The notes under the pieces: model-generated
The model's database searches: none
Seen by the model: the letters and a program-made list of their open reading frames with translations, nothing else
Told to the model about the DNA's origin: nothing
Translations under genes and position numbers: made by a program
Part shown: one piece after another, positions 1 to 8,029 of the stretch
Numbering within the stretch: position 1 is the stretch's first letter
Layout of the letters: each line of letters begins with the position of its first letter
NCBI RefSeq assembly: GCF_937958065.1
Contig: NZ_CALFXI010000019.1
Coordinates: 1-64,000, forward strand
Direction: 5' to 3'
DNA from: an uncultured Steroidobacter sp.
Lineage (GTDB): Bacteria > Pseudomonadota > Gammaproteobacteria > Steroidobacterales > Steroidobacteraceae
DNA: 64,000 bases

Positions 1-125
1 GAAAGGAAGCAAGAGCCGACCCCTCGGCGCCGTGCCGAACTGAGGCCTCTTGGCGTTGGAGGAAGCAAGCGCCGACGTGCCGAACTGACGCTTCTTGGCT
101 TGAAAGGAAGCAAGAGCCGACGCCT
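1..125. repeat. Degenerate tandem repeat, about 2.5 units
   Basis: The core GGAAGCAAG recurs at 5, 61 and 106, and GTGCCGAACTGA recurs at 32 and 77. The period is therefore about 45-56 nt, with an 11-nt insertion in the first unit. Each complete unit ends in a variant of CTTCTTGGC or CCTCTTGGC. The array lies just downstream of the cellulase operon and continues off the left edge, so its full size is unknown. The spacing is too irregular and the copies too divergent for a CRISPR array. It may be an intergenic repeat family of this genome. Confidence 0.6.
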
Positions 126-168
126 CTGAGCGCCGGCCCTTGCTTGCAACAGCAACGCTGTGGCCGAC

Positions 169-2661
169 TCAGCGACCCCAGAGTCGATTCAGCAGATTCG
201 TCTTGCGCTGATCGAACGTGCGCCATTCGCCCCAGCCAGCAGTGTTGGAGACTGGGTCGTAAGCGTGGCCATACCAACCCGCGGTGTCACCCGATTCCGG
301 ATTGATCGACCAGTAACATCCTTCGATGTTCTTGCTCACGAGATAGTCGACGAACGCGTTCTGCCATTGGCCATCCACGCCCGGGGTGATGTGGCTCCAG
401 CGATCGCGGTCGCGGATGCTGGCCTGGCCTTGCGGCCAGTCCAGGTTGCCGCCGAACTCGCCCACCACGATTGCGTAGCCCAGCTGCTTCAAGTAGCCGA
501 AGTGCTCCTCCCATCCAGCCGCCAGTTGCGTCGGGTTGATCACGATGTTGCAATTGGCGTCGCCCGCCGCATCACCTTCCAAACCTGCACACTGCGGCTG
601 TGCCGGATCCATGAACATCCGTTGCACGAACACCGATGGGCCATACGTGTGCGGTGAGAACACGAGCCGCTCTTTGGGAATGTTGATCGGATTGCTGCCC
701 GCCTCGAACAGATTCTCGCCCCAGTTCGGATTCGACGCCGTGTCTCCATGCGGCACTGGAGTGGTCGTATTCGGCGTGCCGTCCTGCGTGCCGGCGACAG
801 TGCCGACGCCCTGGACGAACAGCAGGGTGTTCGGGTTCACCGAGTTGATGGCCGTGTAAGCGGACTCGACCAGCGCCTTCCACTCGGCCCAGGTGTAGTC
901 ATGCGGCTCGTTGTAGACGTCGATGCCGATGATGTTGTCGACACCCAGCTGCTGACCTAGGCCCGCCAGCGTGCGCAGGTTATCCAGCCACAGCGTCTCG
1001 TTGTACGGATGCGTGGTCGTCACAGTGCTCGGATTGCCGGAAGCCGCGCACGAATAGTTCTCGCGCGTGAAGTCATAGTTATCGCGCGTGGCATCGACCC
1101 AAGGTGGGCGCGCATCCAGGCGACCCTTTCTCCAACCCACGTAGTTGGAACACGAATGCACGTCGAGCATCACTTCGATGTTGTTCTGATCTGCCGCCTG
1201 GATGAACTGCTCCAGCGCCAGCCGGGAATTCGCCACGCGCACCGATTGATGATTCTTCAGGTACGGATCGCGGCCTTGCGGATCGTTGGCATTGAGGGTC
1301 TGCGGAACGACCGGCAGGCGGATGACATTGATGCCCATGCCGCTGATCTCTGTCATCGTCTGCTGGATCGTGCGTCCAGTGCCTGCGCCCCCGTTCGCCC
1401 AGAACGTATTGCCGATGTATTGCTCCATCGGCGCGCCGCTCGGGTTGGTGGGGTCGTCGGAGGGCTCATGGCGTCCTTCCAGACCGAACCAGGAGCCGCA
1501 TCGCACCGGAAAAACCTGACCGTTCTTCGTGATGCGGCCGTTGGGATCGACGCGGAACACTGCCCCGGAGCTGGTGGTCCGCGAAACGGTGATCGTTGCC
1601 GAGGTGTAGCCCGAAGCCGCCGCCGTGAAGGTCGACGTTGCTGTGCCTGTTCCCGCCGCTGCGGTGAAAGTCACATTCACGCCCGTGTTCCAGTTCGAGC
1701 TGTTGAGCGTGACGCTCGTCGGCGAGTGCGCGATCGCGGTGCTGCCGGATCGCGTAATCGCCACCGTCACCGAGCTCGTCGGTGCCGCGCTCAAACGAAT
1801 GGACGAAGTGCCGGTCGAGCCCCCGGCCAGCGACAACGTGCTGGGTGTGGCCGTGATCGACAGCGTCGGCGTTCCGCCAATCGTGAACGGCACAGCGGCA
1901 GTGGCCGTGCTCAAAGAGGGCGAACCGTTGTCGAACGCAGTTGCTTGCGCGGTGTGATTGCCGGAAGCGAGGCCCGTTACGTTGAAGCTGTAGGGCGCGG
2001 TGGTGTCCGTGTTCACCAGATTGCCGTCGACGCGAAACTCAACGCGAGACACGGCGCCACCCGGATCGCTGGCGTTCGCGGCGAGCGTCACTGCCGAGCC
2101 GGCAGGAAACGTTTGTCCACTCGTCGGGCTCGTCAAGCTGATCGTCGGTGGCGTGTTGCCCGTGCCACCGCCGGTGCATGCAGTGCCGTTCAGCGTGAAG
2201 CTGCCGGGCGCAGAGTTGGTCGTGGTGAACGTGCCATTGAAGCCGACGTTGAACGTCGCACCGCTGCCGATGCTTTGATTCCACGCCGCGTTGCTCGACA
2301 CTGTTACCTGCGCGCTGCCGGCGGGCTGCGAGAAGGAGACGGGCCAGCCGTTCTGGATGCGCTCGCCGTTCTGGAACGTGAAGATCAGAGTCCAGCCGTT
2401 GGTGATGGCCGGGCCGGTGTTCTGGATCGCGATCTCGGCACCGTACCCGTTACCGCCTTCCCAACTCTTCGTGTAGGTAATCCGGCAGCCGGCGCTTTGC
2501 GCGAACGCGCCGGAGGCCGTGGCCAGATAACAAATGGTCAATGCCATGAGCCAAAGGAACCAACGCGACGGCGTCATCTCGGAGCGTCGTCGCCAGGAGC
2601 TGCGTCTAGCGCTCGGCGGCAGCGGGATTGCTGCCGCCTCATGAGCATATGAACAAAGCAT
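169..2661 (-). CDS. Secreted GH5 endoglucanase (CBM2, Ig-like, linker, GH5)
   Basis: This predicted cellulase of 830 residues cleaves internal beta-1,4-glucan bonds outside the cell. A long basic N-terminus runs into a hydrophobic signal ending in ASGAFAQ (about residue 55). A CBM2 follows (about 58-160, with conserved Trp in NGWTL and NGWPV), then a bacterial Ig-like domain (about 170-260), a second beta-rich linker domain (to about 365) and a GH5 barrel (about 370-830). The likely acid/base is Glu585 in YNEPHDY and the nucleophile Glu735 in VVGEFGGN. I chose the ATG at 2661 because AGGGGG lies 7 nt upstream, exactly as in the GH6 gene; the ATG at 2577 would give a shorter signal. It is the last gene of a GH6-AA10-GH5 operon, 22 nt after the LPMO gene. 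The N-terminal half closely matches that of the GH6 protein. Confidence 0.93.
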   Translation of the reverse strand: MLCSYAHEAAAIPLPPSARRSSWRRRSEMTPSRWFLWLMALTICYLATASGAFAQSAGCRITYTKSWEGGNGYGAEIAIQNTGPAITNGWTLIFTFQNGERIQNGWPVSFSQPAGSAQVTVSSNAAWNQSIGSGATFNVGFNGTFTTTNSAPGSFTLNGTACTGGGTGNTPPTISLTSPTSGQTFPAGSAVTLAANASDPGGAVSRVEFRVDGNLVNTDTTAPYSFNVTGLASGNHTAQATAFDNGSPSLSTATAAVPFTIGGTPTLSITATPSTLSLAGGSTGTSSIRLSAAPTSSVTVAITRSGSTAIAHSPTSVTLNSSNWNTGVNVTFTAAAGTGTATSTFTAAASGYTSATITVSRTTSSGAVFRVDPNGRITKNGQVFPVRCGSWFGLEGRHEPSDDPTNPSGAPMEQYIGNTFWANGGAGTGRTIQQTMTEISGMGINVIRLPVVPQTLNANDPQGRDPYLKNHQSVRVANSRLALEQFIQAADQNNIEVMLDVHSCSNYVGWRKGRLDARPPWVDATRDNYDFTRENYSCAASGNPSTVTTTHPYNETLWLDNLRTLAGLGQQLGVDNIIGIDVYNEPHDYTWAEWKALVESAYTAINSVNPNTLLFVQGVGTVAGTQDGTPNTTTPVPHGDTASNPNWGENLFEAGSNPINIPKERLVFSPHTYGPSVFVQRMFMDPAQPQCAGLEGDAAGDANCNIVINPTQLAAGWEEHFGYLKQLGYAIVVGEFGGNLDWPQGQASIRDRDRWSHITPGVDGQWQNAFVDYLVSKNIEGCYWSINPESGDTAGWYGHAYDPVSNTAGWGEWRTFDQRKTNLLNRLWGR

Positions 2662-2683
2662 GTGACTTCCCCCTGTTGCTGTC

Positions 2684-4387
2684 TCAGAACGTGCCGGTTT
2701 GCGTGTACTGCACACCGCCGCTGGTGTAGCTCACCGAGTAGGTGTCACCCGCGGTGGGATGGGCTGTGCCCGTGCCGCCGAACTGCGCGGCGAAAGTGCG
2801 ATTCGTTCCAGGACTGAGCGTCAGTCCCGAGCCAAGCGTGTACTGATAGGTGATCGCGGCGCTCGTGCTCGAGTTGGTCTGCTGGACCTGACTGCCGAGC
2901 GTGTTGTATTGGCCGCTGTAGCTGATGCCCGCGGTTCGCTGGACGACGATCGTTACGGACAGCGCGGTTACCGCCGCGGTGTTCGAGATGCGGAGCTGCT
3001 GTTCGTTGTAGTAGGGGCTGCTTGATGCGATGACCGGCGTCACCGTCAGACCGCCATTGCCGGTGGTCGCTGGGGTGACCTGCAGGAACGCACTCGTGAT
3101 GCTGGCGGAATTCTGCGCGTACACACGATTGGCCGTCGCGCTTTGCTGAGGCACGACTTGGCTTTGTGCATTGAGCACACCAACGCGCACCGCGCCGTTC
3201 GCTGCGTTGACCGCCTGTCCCAACGCCAGAGGCCACGCATTGGCAGCCGCGTTGGATGAAGTGATGACCAGCGGGCTGCTCGGCCAATAGGCATCCTGGC
3301 CAGTGCTCGATACCGTGCGCACCGAAACACGATCGCCGACGGTGAGCGTGCGTGATTCCGAAGTCAGCGGACCGAGATCGAACCACTGTGACGCCGTGGC
3401 CGGTCGATGGACGATGGTGCGTGTGGCGCTGTCCGAGGAGCCGCTGCTCGATACCACCAGCGAGACGGTGACGTTCGAGGAGGCCTGCGGATTGGCGAGG
3501 GTCAGCGTCGCGACCGATTGATTGGCGTTGGTGAGCGTGTAGAGCGTCGGATTCTGGGAGCTGACGGTCCATTGATAGCTCAGATTCGATCCGGTCGAGC
3601 TGCGTCCATCCAATGTGATCGAGCCGGCCCCTTCGAACTCGGCGAGATCGGGCGACAATGCGATCTGAGCATCGAGCGTCGGCCCGCTGCCGCCTTGGAA
3701 CATTGCATCGATGCAGCCGTGGAAGCGCTCGTACGTCCACTGATTACGGCCCCACTCGGCGTAGATCACGTGCCGGCCGGTACGCGCCGGGACGTTGCAG
3801 CGTGTCTGGAACGTGGCCGCGCCCGGGTTGGGAATCACATCCGGATTGGCGTTCGGCGTGGCGTCGTTGTAGTTGAGTACGCAGAACGGCGTGTCCTCGA
3901 AGTCGCTGAACGAGAGCGCCTTGCCGGTCTGGAACACGAAGCCGGGCTTGGTGATCCAGTAACGGAACTCCTCGGTGTCCGAGAAGTGCGGGCCCCAGGA
4001 AATGTTCCAGGTGAACACTTTCGGCCCGGCAGCCATCGGCGTGGTCGGCCAGTTGATCGGCTGGTCCCAGGGCGTCGCGGCGCCATTCCAGGTTTCCGAG
4101 TTGAAGCTGCAAACGTTCTGGCGCGGGCCGACGCCGGCGCGGCCGGTCGTGTGCGTGAGCACGCTCATGAAACTGTAACCGGCATTCGGGTCGACGCCGG
4201 TCGCGCTGAAGGCCTGGCCGCACACTGGATACTGCGCGGTGCCGTTGTTTACTTGATCGGGCTTGGTGAGAGCGCCGCAGAACCAGTTGCGCGATGGCGG
4301 GTCCTGGATCAGTCCGTGCCCGTAGGCGCCGCCCATCATGAGCAGCAGCGCGCCGAGCAGCATCGTCCGTAATGCATCGAGCTTCAT
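2684..4387 (-). CDS. Secreted AA10 lytic polysaccharide monooxygenase with C-terminal binding domains
   Basis: This 567-residue copper enzyme oxidatively cleaves crystalline polysaccharide, by context cellulose, although chitin is possible. The signal peptide ends in GGAYG, so the mature protein starts with His24, the obligatory N-terminal copper ligand; the second brace histidine is His134 in SWGPHF. FRYWITKPGF and the Cys-rich core fit the GbpA-like AA10 branch, with a Phe near the axial position (ERFHGCIDAMF). A PKD/Ig-like domain (about 214-310) follows, then a segment resembling GbpA domain 2 (about 315-450) and a terminal beta-sandwich of CBM type (about 455-567); the last two assignments are tentative. 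The start has GGAGG 5 nt upstream. It sits between the GH6 and GH5 genes, so the three should act on the same substrate. Confidence 0.92.
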   Translation of the reverse strand: MKLDALRTMLLGALLLMMGGAYGHGLIQDPPSRNWFCGALTKPDQVNNGTAQYPVCGQAFSATGVDPNAGYSFMSVLTHTTGRAGVGPRQNVCSFNSETWNGAATPWDQPINWPTTPMAAGPKVFTWNISWGPHFSDTEEFRYWITKPGFVFQTGKALSFSDFEDTPFCVLNYNDATPNANPDVIPNPGAATFQTRCNVPARTGRHVIYAEWGRNQWTYERFHGCIDAMFQGGSGPTLDAQIALSPDLAEFEGAGSITLDGRSSTGSNLSYQWTVSSQNPTLYTLTNANQSVATLTLANPQASSNVTVSLVVSSSGSSDSATRTIVHRPATASQWFDLGPLTSESRTLTVGDRVSVRTVSSTGQDAYWPSSPLVITSSNAAANAWPLALGQAVNAANGAVRVGVLNAQSQVVPQQSATANRVYAQNSASITSAFLQVTPATTGNGGLTVTPVIASSSPYYNEQQLRISNTAAVTALSVTIVVQRTAGISYSGQYNTLGSQVQQTNSSTSAAITYQYTLGSGLTLSPGTNRTFAAQFGGTGTAHPTAGDTYSVSYTSGGVQYTQTGTF

Positions 4388-4434
4388 ACATCCTCCGTTG
4401 AACATCTGAAGTCCCGTTCCTCGCTTGTCCGCAA

Positions 4435-4462
4435 GACCCGGCGCGCGAGGCGACGCCGGGTC
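4435..4462 (-). promoter_or_regulatory. Intercistronic hairpin between GH6 and AA10 genes
   Basis: A 9-bp perfect inverted repeat (4435-4443 with 4454-4462) and a 10-nt loop lie in the 88-nt gap between the GH6 stop and the AA10 start. No T tract follows on the transcribed strand, so a full terminator is unlikely. It could protect the upstream message from 3' decay or partially attenuate the downstream genes (inference). Confidence 0.4.
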
Positions 4463-4475
4463 CCGTGGTTGTTTC

Positions 4476-6761
4476 CTATAGCGGTGGATACGCGTTGCGT
4501 AACAGCTCCTCGAATTGCGCCGGGAACCAGTGCCCGGAGAGCGGCGCATTCGGCAGCGCGCCGGTCATGTTGTTGTTGTTTCGTGGATTGCCGCCGTACG
4601 TCGGATCGCACATGCGATCGAAGCCCTTGCCTTCATCGTTGGGAATTTCCTGGCTCGCGCCGTCGGACTCGCCGGGCGGCTTGATCCAGACATACGCATC
4701 GATACCGGCGGCCGGCGCCGCACGCGGCCGCTCGCCCAATCCCGCACCGCTGGGATTGCACCAGTTGCCTTTGTGGATGCGGCGGTCGATGCGCGACGCG
4801 TCGATGCGAGTGTTGAGATCGGCGGCGTTGCTCGGGCCGGTCGGCCGGTTCGGACCGCCCCAGCCGTTGCGCGAGGTGTCGATCAGCATGCCGATGTTCG
4901 CATCGAAGCCGGCCTGAACGGCGCGCTGGCGGAATGCCTGGGCATACGTCAGCTCGTCGTTGAATTGATTCCAGTCGATCCAGCGCGACGGACGCGTGGT
5001 GTTGTCGACGACGATGTACGGCTCCTGCAGCGCTGACGTGTTTGCAGTGTTGGTGATGAAGCCGTGCACGTTCGCCAGCGTGCTGCCCGAGGCGAGCGCC
5101 GCCGTCCGCATCATGTCCACGGTCGGGCCGAAGTTGGTGTCCCAGCCGAGCCAGCCGTGATGGCCGGCATCGACATAGTTATAAACGTTCGGGATGGCGC
5201 CGAAGGTCGCGAGCGCATAACCGACGCCGTCGACATAACCGCGATTCTGCAGCATCGTGTCACACATCGCGGTGCCGGTCGGGCGGCTGGTGACATTGGT
5301 CACCAGATTCGGCAGCGAATCGATCTCGATGATCAGCACGATGCGCAGGTTCGCATACTCCGGTCGGCGCAGAATGCCGGCGATCACGTCGATGTATTCG
5401 GCCTTGTAGCGGGGCAGCTCGTTCGGCCCGAGCTCACCGTTGGAGGCGAGCGCCGAGCAGTCGCGGCCGGGCAGGTTGTAGATCACGATCTGAATGGTCA
5501 TCGACGTGGCGCCGTTCGCCTGGTCCTGCGCCAATGCTTCATTCAAGTGATCGACCAGGCCCATGCTGCCCGTCGTGGGGCTGCCATTGCCGGTGATCGC
5601 GCTGATGCGATCCAGCCACACGCCGGTGGGCTGCATCGAGATGGCGCTGCCGCCGGACGCGGCGGCGTTCGCTCGCCACAGTGGATTGTTATAAACACCC
5701 GAGCCGAGATAGGGATTGTCGACGCGCCCGGTGACCACGCCACTGCGCGTTACAGCGACCGTCGCCGAAGTGTAGCCACTCGCTGCAGCGGTAAACGTCG
5801 AGGTCGCGGCGGCTGTGCCAGTGGCGGCGCTGAAGGTTACGTTCACGCCGCTCTGCCAGTTGCCGCTGTTGAACGTGATCGACGTCGGGCTGGCGGTGAT
5901 CGCTGTGCTTCCCGATCGCGTGAGCGTGACAGTCACGCTGCTCGCAGGCGCGGCGTTCAGGCGTAGCGTTGCCGTGCCGCTGGCACCGCCTGCGACCGTC
6001 AGCGACGTCGGGCTCGCCACGATCGTGGGCTGCACCGTTCCTTGAATTGTAAATGGCACAGCCGCCGTTGCCGTGCTCAGCGCCGGCGAGCCATTGTCGA
6101 ATGCAGTGGCTTGCGCCGTGTGACTGCCGGCAGCGAGGCCGGTCACGTTGAAGCTGTAGGGCGAAGTGGTGTCAGTGTTCACCAAGTTGCCATCGACGCG
6201 AAACTCGACGCGACTCACCGCGCCGCCCGGATCGCTCGCGTTGGCGGCGAGCGTGACGGCCGAACCGGCAGGAAATGTTTGCCCGCTGGTGGGGCTGGTC
6301 AAACTCACGATCGGCGCGGTGTTGCCGGAGCCGCCGCCGGTGCAGGCCGTGCCATTCAGCGTGAAGTTTGTCGGTGTCGAGTTGGAGGTCGTGAACGTGC
6401 CGTTGAAACCGGCAGTAAAAGTTGCACCGCTGCCGATGCTTTGATTCCACGCAGCGTTACTCGACACGGTGACCTGCGCGCTGCCCGAGGGCTGCGAGAA
6501 CGTGACCGGCCAGCCGTTCTGGATGCGCTCGCCGTTGGCGAACGTGAATTGCAGCGTCCAGCCGTTGGTAATGGCCGGACCGGTGTTCAGGATGGCGAGC
6601 TCGGCGCCGAAGCCATTACCGCCTTCCCAACTCTTGGTGTAAGTAACCTGACAGCCAGCCGCTTGCGCGAAGACTTGTGGTGGCACGCCCAGACTGCAAA
6701 CCAGCAGTAGGGCAAACAACCAGCGCGCGGCAGATCCTTCGGACCGATGTCGTCCTTCCAT
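4476..6761 (-). CDS. Secreted GH6 cellobiohydrolase (CBM2, Ig-like, linker, GH6)
   Basis: This 761-residue exoglucanase is predicted to release cellobiose from cellulose chain ends by an inverting mechanism. The signal peptide ends in PPQVFAQ; CBM2, the Ig-like domain and the beta-rich linker follow in the same order as in the GH5 protein, then a GH6 domain (about 365-761). The conserved acidic residues are present: Asp434 in GRDCSALAS, Asp481 in IEIDSLPN, and the Asp in PPGESDG near the C-terminus. Cysteines matching the GH6 disulfides are visible (RDC, AMCDT). The ATG at 6761 was chosen for AGGGGG 7 nt upstream; the longer reading lacks a signal-like start. It is the first gene of the operon and has a 21-bp palindrome 20 nt upstream of its start. 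Confidence 0.93.
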   Translation of the reverse strand: MEGRHRSEGSAARWLFALLLVCSLGVPPQVFAQAAGCQVTYTKSWEGGNGFGAELAILNTGPAITNGWTLQFTFANGERIQNGWPVTFSQPSGSAQVTVSSNAAWNQSIGSGATFTAGFNGTFTTSNSTPTNFTLNGTACTGGGSGNTAPIVSLTSPTSGQTFPAGSAVTLAANASDPGGAVSRVEFRVDGNLVNTDTTSPYSFNVTGLAAGSHTAQATAFDNGSPALSTATAAVPFTIQGTVQPTIVASPTSLTVAGGASGTATLRLNAAPASSVTVTLTRSGSTAITASPTSITFNSGNWQSGVNVTFSAATGTAAATSTFTAAASGYTSATVAVTRSGVVTGRVDNPYLGSGVYNNPLWRANAAASGGSAISMQPTGVWLDRISAITGNGSPTTGSMGLVDHLNEALAQDQANGATSMTIQIVIYNLPGRDCSALASNGELGPNELPRYKAEYIDVIAGILRRPEYANLRIVLIIEIDSLPNLVTNVTSRPTGTAMCDTMLQNRGYVDGVGYALATFGAIPNVYNYVDAGHHGWLGWDTNFGPTVDMMRTAALASGSTLANVHGFITNTANTSALQEPYIVVDNTTRPSRWIDWNQFNDELTYAQAFRQRAVQAGFDANIGMLIDTSRNGWGGPNRPTGPSNAADLNTRIDASRIDRRIHKGNWCNPSGAGLGERPRAAPAAGIDAYVWIKPPGESDGASQEIPNDEGKGFDRMCDPTYGGNPRNNNNMTGALPNAPLSGHWFPAQFEELLRNAYPPL

Positions 6762-6780
6762 GTTACGACCCCCTGATAGA

Positions 6781-6801
6781 GCGCCGCTCCAGGAGTGGCG
6801 C
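6781..6801. promoter_or_regulatory. 21-bp palindrome, candidate operator of the cellulase operon
   Basis: The arms GCGCCGCTCC (6781-6790) and GGAGTGGCGC (6792-6801) flank one central A and are inverted repeats with a single mismatch. The site lies 20-40 nt upstream of the GH6 start codon, where a repressor would block initiation. It differs from the classic CelR palindrome, which has a central GCGC. The rest of the 363-nt divergent region (6762-7124) shows a TTGACA on the minus strand (6854-6859) without a good -10, and nothing else I can name. Confidence 0.45.
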
Positions 6802-7124
6802 GTGACATTCCTTGTTCGAGCGGGCGCGAACATGGGGCAATTGGCCAACGCTGTCAACATGAAATTCCTTGCCCTTCGAGCCATTGCGAGACATGCATGG
6901 CGAGCCGTCCGCGGCCGCTTTTCAAGAAAAAACAGAGGACTTATTCGGCGCCGCGTCGAGTCATTGCGGAGTCAATTGCGCCTGGTCGGAAATTGCGCCG
7001 GGCCGGGCCTCGGCCGCACCGGTTTGTTGAATTCCGCGCAGCGCGCCGACTGGCACGGATTCTTTGCAGGCCGGGGGCGCGTCGTTACACTCGTCCACTT
7101 GCACGCATCGACCAGGGGAACGCC

Positions 7125-8000
7125 ATGAGCCGGGATCTGCACACCGATATCGCCAACGTGTTCTCGCGCATGGAGCTGAACCGCCGCCACATGATGGCCA
7201 GCAGCCTGGCCGCCGCAGGGTTCGCACTCGCCGTGCAGCCGATTGGCGCGGCTACCATCAGCACCGACAGCAAAGGCCTCGACGCCGGCGACGTGAAAAT
7301 TCCGGTCGGCGATCAAACCATTCCCGGCTACCGCGCCATGCCGGCCAAGGGCGGGCCGTTTCCGGTCATCCTGGTGGTGCAGGAAATCTTCGGCGTGCAC
7401 GAACACATCAAGGATATTTGCCGTCGCTTCGCCAAGCTGGGCTATCTCGCGATCGCACCCGAGCTGTACTACCGCCAGGGCGATGTTTCCAAGCTCAAGT
7501 CCATCGACGAAATCCTGCCCATCGTCGGGAAGGTGCCGGATGAGCAGGTCATGGGCGATCTGGATGCGGCCGTGGATTTCGCACAGAAGTCCGGCGAGGG
7601 CGATGTCGCCAAGCTCGGCATCACGGGGTTCTGCTGGGGCGGCCGCATCGTGTGGTTGTACGCCGCGCACAGCAAGCAACTCAAAGCGGGCGTCGCCTGG
7701 TACGGTCGCCTCGTTGGCGAGCCCAGCGCGAATCAGCCGAAACATCCGGTGAACATTGCCGCAGATTTACAGGCGCCGGTGCTCGGCCTGTATGGCGGCA
7801 AGGATCAAGGCATTCCGCTCGAGACCGTCGAACAGATGCGCACGGCGCTGAAGAAGGCGGCAGTGACATCGCAGATCGTCGTATATCCGGACGCGCCGCA
7901 TGCATTCTTTGCCGACTATCGACCCTCCTACGTCGAAGCCGATGCCAAGGATGCCTGGCAGAAAGCGCTCGCCTGGTTCAAGAAAAACGGCGTCGCCTGA
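7125..8000 (+). CDS. Exported dienelactone hydrolase family protein
   Basis: This 291-residue alpha/beta hydrolase belongs to the dienelactone hydrolase family, which opens lactone or ester substrates with a Cys nucleophile. The triad is visible as Cys170 (GFCWGG), Asp227 (GGKDQGIP) and His259 (DAPHAFF). The N-terminus reads [18 protein letters not shown], a twin-arginine motif followed by a hydrophobic stretch, so Tat export to the periplasm is likely. The ATG has AGGGGA about 6 nt upstream. The next gene, 29 nt downstream, also encodes an exported enzyme, and the two probably form an operon. The substrate is unknown. Confidence 0.88.
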   Translation: MSRDLHTDIANVFSRMELNRRHMMASSLAAAGFALAVQPIGAATISTDSKGLDAGDVKIPVGDQTIPGYRAMPAKGGPFPVILVVQEIFGVHEHIKDICRRFAKLGYLAIAPELYYRQGDVSKLKSIDEILPIVGKVPDEQVMGDLDAAVDFAQKSGEGDVAKLGITGFCWGGRIVWLYAAHSKQLKAGVAWYGRLVGEPSANQPKHPVNIAADLQAPVLGLYGGKDQGIPLETVEQMRTALKKAAVTSQIVVYPDAPHAFFADYRPSYVEADAKDAWQKALAWFKKNGVA

Positions 8001-8029
8001 CGCATTGCCGATTGCAGCGGAGGATTCGG

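Noticed and set aside
1..125. CRISPR array
   Set aside because: Unit spacing is irregular and the units differ; no constant repeats with unique spacers are present.
1009..2652. Long open frame on the plus strand opposite the GH5 gene
   Set aside because: It is antisense to a strongly supported gene, Arg/Gly-rich, without a signal or recognisable motif; such frames are common opposite GC-rich genes.
4476..6761. Loss of a GH6 catalytic Asp (YNLP instead of YDLP)
   Set aside because: The functional Asp is the one in the adjacent RDC motif, which is intact (Asp434), as is Asp481.
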